Assembly (NCBI RefSeq): GCF_000876015.1
Contig: NZ_BBQM01000012.1
Location: forward strand, 186,001-250,000
From: Cupriavidus basilensis
GTDB taxonomy: Bacteria > Pseudomonadota > Gammaproteobacteria > Burkholderiales > Burkholderiaceae
DNA length: 64,000 nt
Reading direction: 5' to 3'
The notes beneath the pieces are model-generated. The model did no database searches. It saw only the letters and a program-made list of their open reading frames with translations, and was not told the origin of the DNA. Position numbers and translations under genes: made by a program. Positions 43,253 through 53,118 of this stretch are shown here, one piece after another (positions within the stretch are counted from its first letter, which is position 1; every line of letters starts with the position of its first letter).

Positions 43253-44518
43253 TCAGCAGTTGCAGTCCGGCGCGGGCGCGATCACGACCGCGGCCGCCGG
43301 GGCCGCGGCGTGGTCCTTGCCGATGGCGCGGAAGCTGCCGAGCAGTGCCAGGCCGATCACCGCCAGGGCCGCGCCCAGGCCGAAGTCGGTCGGGATGCCG
43401 GCGTGGTCCACGATGCCGCCGCCAACCGAGGAGCCCACCGCGATGGCCACCTGGATGATGCCGACGAACAGCGCCGAGCCGGCCTCGGGCAGGTCGGCGG
43501 TGGAGCGCTGGATCCATACGCTGAGGCACAGCGGGATCGCGCCGAAGGCGATGCCCCACGCCAGCACGGTCGCCACCACCGCCGGCGCCGCATGCCGCAG
43601 CGCGGGCATCGCCAGCAGCGAGACCATCAGTATCACGATCATCGCCGCGAGCGACGCGCTGAGGTTGCGCCCCACCGTGGCCGAGACCGCGAAGTTGGAG
43701 ATGAAGCCGATGATGCCGAAGCCGAGCAGCACCAGGGTGATGCTCTGCGCGCTGAAGTCGGCGTATTGCTGGAGGAACGGCGCGATGAAGGTGTAGGACG
43801 AGAAGTGGGCGCCGAACACGAAGGCGACCATGATCAGGCTGCGGCGCGAATGCGTGCGGCGCAGCAGCGCGAGCAGGTCGGCCATGCGCAGCGCGGCTTT
43901 CGACGGCAGCGCCGGCACCAGCATGGCCTGGGCCACCAGCGCGACCGCCACCAGCACGCCGGTGGCCATGAACGAGGCGCGCCACGAGGCGAGACCGGCG
44001 ATGAAGGTGCCCAGCGGCACGCCGATCACGGTGGCGCACGTCACGCCCGCGAGGATCATCGCGGTGGCCTTCGGCGCTTCATGGGGGTGCACCAGCCGGC
44101 CCGCCGCGGCCAGCGCGAGCGTCCAGAAGCCACCCAGGCTCGCGCCCAGCAGGGCGCGGCCGACCAGCATGACCGTGAAGCTCGGCGCGAATGCCGAGAT
44201 CAGGTTCGACGCCAGCAGCAGCACCGACAGGACCAGCAGGATCAGGCGCCGGTCGATGCGTCCGGCGCCCAGCATCATGCCCGGCGCGGAGATGGCGGCC
44301 AGGATGCCGGGCGTCGTCACCATGAGTCCCGCGGTGCCCGGCGTCACGCCGAATTCCGCGGCGACCTGCGGCAGCAGTCCGACCGGCAGGAATTCCGTGG
44401 TCACGAACGCGAACGCGCCCACCGTTACCGATCCGACCGCCAGCCACGCCCGCAGGGGCGAATCGGCGTGGGGATTGTTCGTTGCGTCACCCGCGGGGTG
44501 ACTGCCTTCCATCATCAT
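43253..44518 (-). CDS. MFS transporter, AraJ/NepI-like (DHA1 family)
   Basis: 421 aa, 12 membrane helices. TTEFLPVGLLPQVAAEFGV in helix 1 and ITFS-like loops identify the DHA1 group with NepI (purine nucleoside efflux), AraJ and SotB. Motif A is replaced by GAGRIDRRLILL, which is common in this group. Three consecutive ATG codons (44518, 44515, 44512) make the exact start ambiguous. Downstream of the nitrate operon on the same strand, but the 218-bp gap argues for its own promoter. Confidence 0.88.
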   Translation of the reverse strand: MMMEGSHPAGDATNNPHADSPLRAWLAVGSVTVGAFAFVTTEFLPVGLLPQVAAEFGVTPGTAGLMVTTPGILAAISAPGMMLGAGRIDRRLILLVLSVLLLASNLISAFAPSFTVMLVGRALLGASLGGFWTLALAAAGRLVHPHEAPKATAMILAGVTCATVIGVPLGTFIAGLASWRASFMATGVLVAVALVAQAMLVPALPSKAALRMADLLALLRRTHSRRSLIMVAFVFGAHFSSYTFIAPFLQQYADFSAQSITLVLLGFGIIGFISNFAVSATVGRNLSASLAAMIVILMVSLLAMPALRHAAPAVVATVLAWGIAFGAIPLCLSVWIQRSTADLPEAGSALFVGIIQVAIAVGSSVGGGIVDHAGIPTDFGLGAALAVIGLALLGSFRAIGKDHAAAPAAAVVIAPAPDCNC

Positions 44519-44736
44519 GAGTCTGCTCGTTTGCTTGTCTGTTGCGGATCTGCGGGGCGCGACCCGGAAAGACGGGCAACATACCACCGCCGCGCGCTTT
44601 GCGCTGGCGGCCCGCAAATACCGCGCTAATCCCCGGTCCGCGGCAGGGTCTTCATCGTACTTACACATGGCGGGCGGCGCCGCCGCCGGCGCGCGGGCCG
44701 GCATTTTCTGCCGCGAAGCGAGGTTTCGCGCCGGGC

Positions 44737-47496
44737 TCAAGCCGTTTCCGCCACCCTGATCTCCGTCAGCAGCTTCTTCAGTTCCGGCACGCAGGAGCCG
44801 CAGTTGCCGCCGGCCTTGACGCAGGCCGTGATCTCGGCGGGCGTGGCGAGGTTGTGCTTGCGCACCGCGTCGCAGATCGTATTGCGGCCCACGCCGAAGC
44901 ACGAGCACACCGTGGGGCCGGCATCCACGCCTTTTTCCAGCGGCTGGCCGAGCAGCAGGCCGATGCGGTCGGCATCTTCCAGGCGCTCCCTGGCGAACAG
45001 CGTGGACAGCCACGCGCGCGAGGGCAGCTCGGGCCGGGTGGCGACGTAGATGCAGCTTTGCAGGCGGTCGTCGACCACGTGGCCGGCGTGGTAGATGCCG
45101 GCGCTGCGGTCTTCGTATTCGATCCAGTCGGCGTCGGGGTCGGTGATGCCGAGCAGGGCGCGCGCCCACGCGGCGCGGTCGTCGACGTTCTCGCGGCCGG
45201 CGAATTCGTAGCGCTGGAACTGGCGGCCCTGCACGCGCGTCCAGTAGGTCAGGGCGTTGCCGGACAGCTCGCCGCGGCTGAGCGCGAAGCCGTGCCACGA
45301 GACCGGGAACGCCTCCACGCGCGCCGGCGTGTGCTTGAACTCGGGCTCGCCGGAGAGCGGGTCCACCACCGGGTTGACCAGGGCGCCGACGCGCGCGTCG
45401 GAGCTGAACTGGTCGTTCCAGTGGATCGGCACGAACACGCTGCCGCGCGCGATGCCGCCGCTGTGCTGCACGCGCGCCACCAGCGCGCCCCAGCGGGTGC
45501 TCACGCGCGCCAGCTTGCCTTCGCCCACGCCGCACAGCAGCGCGTCCTGCGGGTGCATGTCGACGAACGGCTCGGCGATATGGTCGGCCAGCCTGGGCGA
45601 TTTGCCGGTGCGGGTCATGGTGTGCCACTGGTCGCGCACGCGGCCGGTGTTGAGCACGAGCGGGTATGCGTCGTCGGTGGCGTTGGCCGGCGCGCGCGGC
45701 GCGGTGGCGACGAAGCGGGCGCGGCCGTCCGCGTGGGCGAAGCGGCCGTCGGCGAACAGGCGCTCGGTGCCGCGGCTGCCGCGCAGCGCCGGCGCGCTGG
45801 CCGCCACCGGCCATTGCACCGGCGGCAGCGCGTCGAACTGCGCGCGGCTCATGCCGGCCAGCCCGGCGATGTTGAAGACGCGCGGCGCGTGCGTGGCGTC
45901 CGCGCCGCCGTTGCGGTAGGCGCTCAGCCGCGCGTGCTCGTCGAAGATCTCGTGCACGCCGCCGTAGGCGAAGCCGTCGAAGCCCATGCGCGTGGCCACC
46001 TCGCACAGGATGCGCCAGTCCGCGCGCGCTTCGCCGGGCGCGGGCAGGAACGCGCGCTGGCGCGAGATGCGGCGCTCGGAGCTGGTCACGGTGCCGTCCT
46101 TCTCGCCCCAGCCGAGCGCGGGCAGCAGCACGTGCGCGGCGTCGTTGGTGTCGGTGCGCAGCATGATGTCGGAGCTGACCACCAGTTCGCAGCGGGCCAG
46201 CGCGCGGCGGGCCTGGTCGGCGTCGGGCAGGCTCACCACCGGGTTGGTGGCGATCACCCATACCGCCTTGACGCGGCCCTGCTCGATGGCTTCGAACAGT
46301 TCCACCGCCTTGAGGCCGGGCTTGTCCGCGATGGCGGGCGAGCCCCAGAACGACTGCACGATCTCGCGGTGCAGCGGCTCGGCCAGCTCCATGTGGGCGG
46401 CCAGCATGTTGGCCAGGCCGCCGACTTCGCGCCCGCCCATCGCGTTGGGCTGGCCGGTCAGCGAGAACGGCCCCGCGCCGGGCTGGCCGATGCGGCCGGT
46501 GGCGAGGTGGCAGTTGATGATGCTGTTGACCTTGTCGGTGCCGGCCGAGGACTGGTTGACGCCCTGCGAGAACGCCGTGACCACCCTGGGCGTGGCGGCG
46601 AACAGCGCGTAGAACGCGCGCAGGTCGGCCACGTCGAGCTTGCAGGCGCGGGCCACCGTGTCGAGGTCGGCGCAGTCCGGGCCGGCGGCGGCCAGCGCGT
46701 CATCGAGGCCGCTGGTGTGGGCGGCGATGAAATCCGCGTCGGCGGCGCCGTGCCGCGCGAGATAGTGCAGCAGGCCGTTGAACAGCCACACGTCGGTGCC
46801 GGGCTTGACCGGCAGGTGCAGGTCGGCCAGCTCGCAGGTGGCGGTGCGGCGCGGGTCGATCACCACCAGCTTCATGCCGGGGCGCGCTTCCCTCGCCCGC
46901 GACAGGCGCTGGAACAGGATCGGATGGCACCACGCGGTGTTGGAGCCGACCAGCACGACGAGGTCGGCCAGCTCCAGGTCCTCGTAGTTGCCCGGCACCA
47001 GGTCCTCGCCGAAGGCGCGCTTGTGCCCGGCCACCGCCGACGACATGCACAGGCGCGAGTTGGTGTCGATGTTGGCGCTGCCGATGAAGCCCTTCATCAG
47101 CTTGTTGGCGATGTAGTAGTCCTCGGTCAGCAGCTGGCCGGAGACGTACAGCGCCACGGCGTCGGGGCCGTGCTCGGCGATGATGTCCCGGAAGCCCCGC
47201 GCCACGCGGTCGAGCGCGTGGTCCCACGAGACCTGCGTGAGCGCGCCGCCGGCGCCGCGCACCTGCGGATGCAGCAGGCGGCCTTCCAGCCCGGTGGTCT
47301 CGGCCAGCGCCGAGCCCTTGACGCACAGGCGGCCCTGGTTGGAGCCGTGGCTGGCGTCGCCGGCCACCTCGACGCTGCCGTCGGCATGGCGCGTGGCGCG
47401 CACGCCGCAGCCCACGCCGCAGTAGGGGCAGGTGGTGTCGGTGACGGTGGCCGCGGTGCCGGTGGCGGCGATGACGGGAATATCGGACAGGTTCAC
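44737..47496 (-). CDS. nasA: Assimilatory nitrate reductase catalytic subunit
   Basis: 919-aa cytoplasmic molybdenum enzyme reducing nitrate to nitrite. [4Fe-4S] motif CPYCGVGCGV near residue 26, Mo-bis-MGD ligand Cys in NSRLCMSSAV, and the molybdopterin-binding regions through WHTMTRTGKS. The C-terminal 70 residues add a BFD-like [2Fe-2S] domain (VCSCFGVG ... GNCGSCVPEL), as in NasA/NarB-type reductases of proteobacteria. The GTG at 47496 is the only start giving normal length. Last gene of a leftward operon behind the FAD protein (44-bp gap). Confidence 0.95.
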   Translation of the reverse strand: MNLSDIPVIAATGTAATVTDTTCPYCGVGCGVRATRHADGSVEVAGDASHGSNQGRLCVKGSALAETTGLEGRLLHPQVRGAGGALTQVSWDHALDRVARGFRDIIAEHGPDAVALYVSGQLLTEDYYIANKLMKGFIGSANIDTNSRLCMSSAVAGHKRAFGEDLVPGNYEDLELADLVVLVGSNTAWCHPILFQRLSRAREARPGMKLVVIDPRRTATCELADLHLPVKPGTDVWLFNGLLHYLARHGAADADFIAAHTSGLDDALAAAGPDCADLDTVARACKLDVADLRAFYALFAATPRVVTAFSQGVNQSSAGTDKVNSIINCHLATGRIGQPGAGPFSLTGQPNAMGGREVGGLANMLAAHMELAEPLHREIVQSFWGSPAIADKPGLKAVELFEAIEQGRVKAVWVIATNPVVSLPDADQARRALARCELVVSSDIMLRTDTNDAAHVLLPALGWGEKDGTVTSSERRISRQRAFLPAPGEARADWRILCEVATRMGFDGFAYGGVHEIFDEHARLSAYRNGGADATHAPRVFNIAGLAGMSRAQFDALPPVQWPVAASAPALRGSRGTERLFADGRFAHADGRARFVATAPRAPANATDDAYPLVLNTGRVRDQWHTMTRTGKSPRLADHIAEPFVDMHPQDALLCGVGEGKLARVSTRWGALVARVQHSGGIARGSVFVPIHWNDQFSSDARVGALVNPVVDPLSGEPEFKHTPARVEAFPVSWHGFALSRGELSGNALTYWTRVQGRQFQRYEFAGRENVDDRAAWARALLGITDPDADWIEYEDRSAGIYHAGHVVDDRLQSCIYVATRPELPSRAWLSTLFARERLEDADRIGLLLGQPLEKGVDAGPTVCSCFGVGRNTICDAVRKHNLATPAEITACVKAGGNCGSCVPELKKLLTEIRVAETA

Positions 47497-47540
47497 GGTG
47501 GCGCTCGTTGCTGACGGTTCTATCGAAGGCGGCGCGGCAT

Positions 47541-48785
47541 TCAGGCCGCCAGCGCCTCGCACTGCGCGCGGCCGAACAGCAGGCGCTGGCGCATCGCGCC
47601 GACCGGCGCGCCGCGCTGGATCAGGTCGAAGTACCAGGGGCCGTCCTGCACGTCGCCGTACAGCACCGCGCCGACCAGGCGGCCGTCCTGCAATACCAGC
47701 CGCTTGTAGACGCCGCGGCGCGCGTCGCGCATGACCAGGTCCTCGCTGCCCGCGCCGCCGATGAAGTCGCCGGCGGAGTACAGGTCCACGCCCGTCACCT
47801 TGAGCTTGGTGGCGGTGGCCTGCTGCACGTAGCGGCGGTGCCCGGCGCCGGCCAGGTGGGCGGCGGCCACGCGGGCCTGGTCCCAGATCGGCGCCACCAG
47901 GCCGAAGGTGGCCTGGCGGTGCTGCACGCATTCGCCCACGGCGTACACGCGCGGATCGTAGGTCTGCAGCGTGTCGTCCACCACGATGGCGCGCTCGCAG
48001 TGCAGGCCGGCCTGCCGCGCCAGCTCGATGTTGGGCCGCACGCCCGCGGTCATCACCACCAGGTCGGCGGGGACGCTGGTGCCGTCCTTGAAGCGCACGC
48101 CGGTCACGCGCGTCTCGCCGAGGATGGCGCTGGTATGCGCGTTGAGCAGGAAGCGCAGGCCCTTGCGCTCCAGCGCCTGCTTGAGCAGGGCCGAGGCGGG
48201 CGCGTCGAGCTGGCGGTCCATCAGGCTGCCGGTGACGTGCACCACGCTGACTTCCATGCCCTGGCGCATCAGGCCGTTGGCGGCCTCCAGGCCCAGCAGG
48301 CCGCCGCCGATCACCACCGCGTGGCGGTGGTCGCGCGCCGCGGCCAGCATGGTTTCCACGTCCTGGATGTCGCGAAAGGCGATCACGCCGTCGAGCTGGT
48401 GGCCCGGCACCGGGATGATGAAGGGCTTGGAGCCGGTGGCCAGCAGCAGGCGGTCGTAGCGCACCTCGCGGCCCGACTGCGAGCGCACCATGCGGCGCGC
48501 GCGGTCGATGGCCACCACCGGGTCGCCGGCCAGCAGCTCGATGCCGTTCTGCGCATACCACTCGCGCGTGTTGAGCATGATGTCGGCGATGGTCTTCTCG
48601 CCGGCCAGCACCGGCGAGAGCAGGATGCGGTTGTAGTTGCCGTGCGGCTCGGCGCCGAACACGGTGATGTCGTAGAGGTCGGGCGCCAGCTTGAGCAGTT
48701 CCTCGACCGTGCGCATGCCGGCCATGCCGTTGCCGACCACCACCAGGCGGGGCTTGGGGCTTGCGCTCATGGGGCTGGCGCTCAT
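47541..48785 (-). CDS. FAD/NAD-dependent reductase of nitrate assimilation
   Basis: 414 aa, similar to the N-terminal half of NirB and to NasB-type electron-transfer subunits. FAD motif VVGNGMAGMRTVEELL at the start, NAD motif VVIGGGLLGLEAANGL, and the second FAD motif VYAVGECVQHR. Likely passes NADH electrons to the nitrate reductase encoded next. The ATG at 48785 overlaps the nirD stop as ATGA, so translation is coupled; a second ATG at 48770 follows a small repeat (MSASP twice) and is an alternative start. Confidence 0.9.
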   Translation of the reverse strand: MSASPMSASPKPRLVVVGNGMAGMRTVEELLKLAPDLYDITVFGAEPHGNYNRILLSPVLAGEKTIADIMLNTREWYAQNGIELLAGDPVVAIDRARRMVRSQSGREVRYDRLLLATGSKPFIIPVPGHQLDGVIAFRDIQDVETMLAAARDHRHAVVIGGGLLGLEAANGLMRQGMEVSVVHVTGSLMDRQLDAPASALLKQALERKGLRFLLNAHTSAILGETRVTGVRFKDGTSVPADLVVMTAGVRPNIELARQAGLHCERAIVVDDTLQTYDPRVYAVGECVQHRQATFGLVAPIWDQARVAAAHLAGAGHRRYVQQATATKLKVTGVDLYSAGDFIGGAGSEDLVMRDARRGVYKRLVLQDGRLVGAVLYGDVQDGPWYFDLIQRGAPVGAMRQRLLFGRAQCEALAA

Positions 48786-49132
48786 GCGGCCACCCACACC
48801 TTGCCGTCGTAGACGCGCGCCGGGTAGGCCGCCACGGAATGCTCGGGCGCCTCCAGGCATTCGCCGGTGCGCAGGTCGAAGTGCTGCTTGTAGATCGGCG
48901 AGGCCACCACCACGCGCTCGCCCAGGCTGCCGACCAGCCCGCGCGACAGCACCGCGGCGTGGGAGTTGGGGTCGTAGTTGGCGATGGCGAAGACCTGCTC
49001 GGCCTCGCCCGCGCCGACGCGGAACACGGCGATCTGCGCCTGGTCCACCAGCGCGCACACGCCGGTATTGGGCACGATGTCGCGCAGGGCGCAGACGGCG
49101 GTCCAGGTCTCGGGCTGGCGGGCTTGGCTCAT
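48782..49132 (-). CDS. nirD: Nitrite reductase small subunit NirD
   Basis: 116-aa Rieske-fold protein lacking the Rieske Cys/His ligands, as normal for NirD. Contains WTAVCALRDIVPNTGVCALV and FDLRTGECLEAPEHSV. Partner of NirB in NADH nitrite reductase. AAGGAGAACAAGC gives a strong start. Its stop overlaps the next gene by 4 bp. Confidence 0.95.
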   Translation of the reverse strand: MSQARQPETWTAVCALRDIVPNTGVCALVDQAQIAVFRVGAGEAEQVFAIANYDPNSHAAVLSRGLVGSLGERVVVASPIYKQHFDLRTGECLEAPEHSVAAYPARVYDGKVWVAA

Positions 49133-49185
49133 GCTTGTTCTCCTTGGGTCTGGCGCGGTGGGGCGGGTGGCTCGGGCGGGGCGGC

Positions 49186-51738
49186 TCAGGCGGCCTTGAC
49201 GACGGTCACGGGGATCTGTTCGATCCGGGAGCGATGCAAGATCCGTTCCTCGGGCGTGGCCGGGCGGACCTGGCCGCGCTCCTCCATGAACACCAGGTTG
49301 TCGTCGCGCAGGTCGCTGTTGACGAAGTGGCGGAAGCGCTTGCGCGTCTCCGGGTTGGTCACGGCCAGCTTCCATTCGTCCTCGTAGGTGTCCACCACGT
49401 GCTGCATCTGCGCTTCCAGTTCGGCGCCGATGCCCAGGCTGTCCTCCAGCACCACCGCCTTGAGGTAGTCCAGGCCGCCTTCGAGGTTGTCGCGCCAGGT
49501 GCTGGTGCGCTGCAGGCGGTCGGCGGTGCGCACGTAGAACATCAGGAAGCGGTCCACGTAGCGCAGCAGCGCGGCGCGGTCCAGGTCGCTGGCCAGCAGC
49601 TCGGCGTGGCGCGGCTTCATGCCGCCGTTGCCGCACACGTACAGGTTCCAGCCGCGCTCGGTGGCGATGATGCCCACGTCCTTGCCCTGCGCCTCGGCGC
49701 ATTCGCGCGTGCAGCCGGACACGCCGAACTTGATCTTGTGCGGCGCGCGCAGGCCCTTGTAGCGGTTCTCGATCTCGATGGCCAGGCCGACCGAGTCGTC
49801 CACGCCGTAGCGGCACCACGTCGAGCCCACGCACGACTTCACCGTGCGCAGCGACTTGCCGTAGGCGTGGCCCGACTCGAAGCCGGCCGCGATCAGTTCT
49901 TCCCAGATCATCGGCAGCTCTTCCAGGCGCGCGCCGAACATGTCGACGCGCGCGCCGCCGGTGATCTTGGTGTAGAGGCCGTATTTCTTGGCCACCTGGC
50001 CCACCGCGATCAGGCCGTCGGGCGTGACTTCGCCGCCCGGCATGCGCGGCACCACCGAGTAGGTGCCGTCCTTCTGGATGTTGCCGAGGAAGTAGTCGTT
50101 CGAGTCCTGCAGGCTGGCGTGCTCTTCCTTGAGCACGAACTCGTTCCAGCACGAGGCCAGGATGTTCGCCACGGTGGGCTTGCAGATGTCGCAGCCCAGG
50201 CCCTTGCCGTGCGCGGCCAGCAGCTCGCCGAAGCTCCTGAAGCCGCCCACGCGCACCAGGTGGTAGAGCTCCTGGCGCGAATAGGCGAAGTGCTCGCACA
50301 GGTGGTTGTTGACCGCCAGGCCCTGCTTCTTCATCTCGGCCTTCATCACCTGCGTGACCAGCGGCACGCAGCCGCCGCAGGTGCTGCCGGCCTTGGTGCA
50401 GCTCTTGAGCGCGCCGATGGTGGCGGCGCCGTCGCGCACGGCGGCGCAGATGTCGCCCTTGGAGACGTTGTTGCACGAGCAGATCTGCGCGGCGTCGGGC
50501 AGCGCGTCGGCGCCCAGCGCCGGCCTGGCCTGGCCGTCGGAGGACGGCAGGATCAGGAATTCGGGCGATTCGGGCAGCTCGATCTTGTTGAGCATCATCT
50601 GTAGCAGCGTGCCGTATTCCTCGGCGTCGCCGACCAGCACGCCGCCGAGCAGGTACTTGCCGCAGTCGGACACCACCAGCTTCTTGTAGACCTGCTTGCG
50701 CTCGTCGGTGAACTGGTAGGCGCGCGCGCCGGGCGCGCTGCCGTGCGGGTCGCCCAGGCTGGCCACGTCCACGCCCATCAGCTTGAGCTTGGTGCTCATG
50801 TCGGCGCCGGCGAACTCGGCCTGGTGGCCCAGCAGGTGCTTCGCCGCCACGCGCGCCATCTCGTAGCCGGGCGCGACCAGCCCGTAGATCTTGCCTTGCC
50901 ACAGCGCGCATTCGCCGATGGCGTAGACGTCCGGGTCGGAGGTCAGGCACTGGTTGTCCACGGCGACGCCGCCGCGCTCGCCCACCGCCAGGCCGGCCGC
51001 GCGCGCCAGTTCGTCGCGCGGGCGGATGCCGGCGGAGAACACGATCATGTCGGTCTCCAGGTGGCTGCCGTCGGCGAAGTTCATGCGGTGCGTGCCGGCC
51101 TCGCCGTCGACGATCTCCACGGTGTTCTTGCGCGTGTGCGCGGTCACTCCGAGGTCTTCGATCTTCCGGCGCAGCATCTCGCCGCCGCCGTCGTCCACCT
51201 GCACCGCCATCAGGCGCGGGGCGAACTCCACCACGTGGGTCTGCAGGCCCATGTCGCGCAGCGCCTTGGCGCATTCCAGCCCGAGCAGGCCGCCGCCGAT
51301 GACCACGCCGGTCCGCGCGCGCGCGCCGCATTCCTGCATGGCTTCGAGGTCTTCGATGGTGCGGTAGACGAAGCAGTCCTTGCGGTCCTTGCCCGGCAGC
51401 GGCGGCACGAACGGATAGGAGCCGGTGGCGATGACGAGCTTGTCGTAGGGCAGCGTCTCGCCGGTGGAAATGCTGACCGTCCTGGCCGCGCGGTCGATGC
51501 CGGTGGCGCGCGCGTTCAGGCGCAGCAGCATGTTGCTGCGCTCGAAGAAACCGGCCTCCACCAGCGACAGGTCCTCGGCGGACTTGCCGGCGAAGAATTC
51601 CGACAGGTGCACGCGGTCGTAGGCCGGGCGCGGCTCCTCGCACAGCACCGTGACCTCGATGTCCTGCGAGCCGGCCTCGGCCAGGCTTTCCAGGAATTTG
51701 TGGCCGACCATGCCGTGGCCGATGACGATCAGTTTCAT
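49186..51738 (-). CDS. nirB: NADH-dependent nitrite reductase large subunit NirB
   Basis: 850 aa, reduces nitrite to ammonium in the cytoplasm. Domain order: FAD/NAD reductase (VIGHGMVGHKFLESL; VVIGGGLLGLECAKAL), BFD-like [2Fe-2S] domain (ICSCNNVSKGDICAAV; TCGGCVPLV), then the sirohaem/[4Fe-4S] core with CVGSTWCRYG and SGCTRECAEAQG. All ligands are intact and the length is standard. AAGGAAACCATC precedes the ATG. Follows the nitrate transporter and precedes nirD (53-bp gap). Confidence 0.97.
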   Translation of the reverse strand: MKLIVIGHGMVGHKFLESLAEAGSQDIEVTVLCEEPRPAYDRVHLSEFFAGKSAEDLSLVEAGFFERSNMLLRLNARATGIDRAARTVSISTGETLPYDKLVIATGSYPFVPPLPGKDRKDCFVYRTIEDLEAMQECGARARTGVVIGGGLLGLECAKALRDMGLQTHVVEFAPRLMAVQVDDGGGEMLRRKIEDLGVTAHTRKNTVEIVDGEAGTHRMNFADGSHLETDMIVFSAGIRPRDELARAAGLAVGERGGVAVDNQCLTSDPDVYAIGECALWQGKIYGLVAPGYEMARVAAKHLLGHQAEFAGADMSTKLKLMGVDVASLGDPHGSAPGARAYQFTDERKQVYKKLVVSDCGKYLLGGVLVGDAEEYGTLLQMMLNKIELPESPEFLILPSSDGQARPALGADALPDAAQICSCNNVSKGDICAAVRDGAATIGALKSCTKAGSTCGGCVPLVTQVMKAEMKKQGLAVNNHLCEHFAYSRQELYHLVRVGGFRSFGELLAAHGKGLGCDICKPTVANILASCWNEFVLKEEHASLQDSNDYFLGNIQKDGTYSVVPRMPGGEVTPDGLIAVGQVAKKYGLYTKITGGARVDMFGARLEELPMIWEELIAAGFESGHAYGKSLRTVKSCVGSTWCRYGVDDSVGLAIEIENRYKGLRAPHKIKFGVSGCTRECAEAQGKDVGIIATERGWNLYVCGNGGMKPRHAELLASDLDRAALLRYVDRFLMFYVRTADRLQRTSTWRDNLEGGLDYLKAVVLEDSLGIGAELEAQMQHVVDTYEDEWKLAVTNPETRKRFRHFVNSDLRDDNLVFMEERGQVRPATPEERILHRSRIEQIPVTVVKAA

Positions 51739-51798
51739 GATGGTTTCCTTGTTCTGTGGGGCCGGGGCCTTGTTGTGCTTCTTGTCGTTCCGCGCGGC

Positions 51799-53118
51799 TC
51801 AGGAGCCGGCCAGCGCGTTGTCGAACAGGGCCTGCTCGCTGGCCTTGTGCTCGGCGGAGAAGCGCACGGCGATGGCGCACAGGGCCGAGGCCAGCGCGGC
51901 CGCGCCGAGCACCGTCAGGGTCTGCTGCAGGTTGCCGCCCAGGCCCTTCATCAGGAAGCCGGCCGCGACCGCGCCCACGTTGCCGCCGGCGCCGATGATG
52001 CCGGCCACGCCGCCGAGCGCCTTGCGGTCGATGAACGGCACCAGCGCGTAGGTGGCGCCGCACGCCATGTGGGTGAACAGGCCGAAGGCCAGCATGGCTA
52101 CCACCGCCGCCACCACGCTGTGCGCCTGGGCGAACCACAGCAGGCCCAGGCCTTCGCCGAGGATCAGCACGAACAGCAGCATCGAGCGCGCGTCGAGGCC
52201 GCGGCGCAGCGCCGCCTTGTCCGACAGCCAGCCGCCCAGCGCGCGCGCGAACAGCGCCAGCAGGCCGAAGCTGGCGGCGGCCAGGCCGGCGCTGCCCAGC
52301 GACAGGCCGAAGTGGTCCACGTAGTAGGTGGCGGCCACGTTGTGGATGAAGATCTCCACGCCGAAGCAGGCGCCGTAGGTGATGAACAGCATCCACACGC
52401 GGTAGTTGGTGCTGGCCGCGGCGAAGCTGGCCCAGCCGCCTTTCTTGCCGCTGTCCACGGCGATGCCTTGCTTGCGCAGCGCGATGAAGTCGCCCTGCGG
52501 GCAGTCCTGGGTGAACTTCCAGTACAGCACGGCCACCACCAGCATCAGCACGCCCGGCACCAGCAGCGCGAGGCGCCAGCCCAGCGCGTGGTTCACGCCC
52601 AGCATCAGGATCGCGCCCAGCAGCAGCGGCATGGTCGCCTGCGCGGCGCCGCCGCCGGCGTTGCCCCAGCCCGCGGCCGCGGCGTTGGCGGTGCCGACCA
52701 CGTTGGGCGCGAACATCACCGAGGTGTGGTACTGCGTGATGACGAAGCTCGCGCCGACCGCGCCGATCAGCAGGCGGAAGAACAGGAAGGCTTCGTAGCT
52801 CTGCGCCATCGCCACGCCCAGCACCGGGATCGCGCCGAGCGCCAGCAGGCCGGTATAGGTGCGGCGCGGGCCGAAGCGGTCGCACAGCGGGCCCACCACC
52901 AGCCGCACCAGGATGGTCACCGCCACCGCGGCGATGTTGATGTTGGCGATCTGGTCGGGCGTCAGGCCGAACTCGCCCTTGAGCACCGGCATCAGCGGCG
53001 CGCAGGCGAACCACGCGAAAAAGCACACGAAGAATGCCATCCACGTCAGGTGGAAGGCGCGCATCTGCGGCGTGCGCAGGCTCAGCAGTTCGATGCGGGT
53101 GGCTTTGCCGGTCATCAT
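51799..53118 (-). CDS. Nitrate/nitrite transporter, NarK/NasA (NNP) family
   Basis: 439 aa, 12 helices. The NNP signatures AAAAGWGNAGGGAAQATMP (first half) and IIGAGGNVGAVAAGFL (second half) are present, as are the substrate-binding Arg residues in LVVGPLCDRFGPRRTY. First gene of the operon, so it brings nitrate in for nasA. GGAG lies twice upstream; the double ATG makes MMTGK the start. The leader contains an attenuator-like hairpin. Confidence 0.95.
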   Translation of the reverse strand: MMTGKATRIELLSLRTPQMRAFHLTWMAFFVCFFAWFACAPLMPVLKGEFGLTPDQIANINIAAVAVTILVRLVVGPLCDRFGPRRTYTGLLALGAIPVLGVAMAQSYEAFLFFRLLIGAVGASFVITQYHTSVMFAPNVVGTANAAAAGWGNAGGGAAQATMPLLLGAILMLGVNHALGWRLALLVPGVLMLVVAVLYWKFTQDCPQGDFIALRKQGIAVDSGKKGGWASFAAASTNYRVWMLFITYGACFGVEIFIHNVAATYYVDHFGLSLGSAGLAAASFGLLALFARALGGWLSDKAALRRGLDARSMLLFVLILGEGLGLLWFAQAHSVVAAVVAMLAFGLFTHMACGATYALVPFIDRKALGGVAGIIGAGGNVGAVAAGFLMKGLGGNLQQTLTVLGAAALASALCAIAVRFSAEHKASEQALFDNALAGS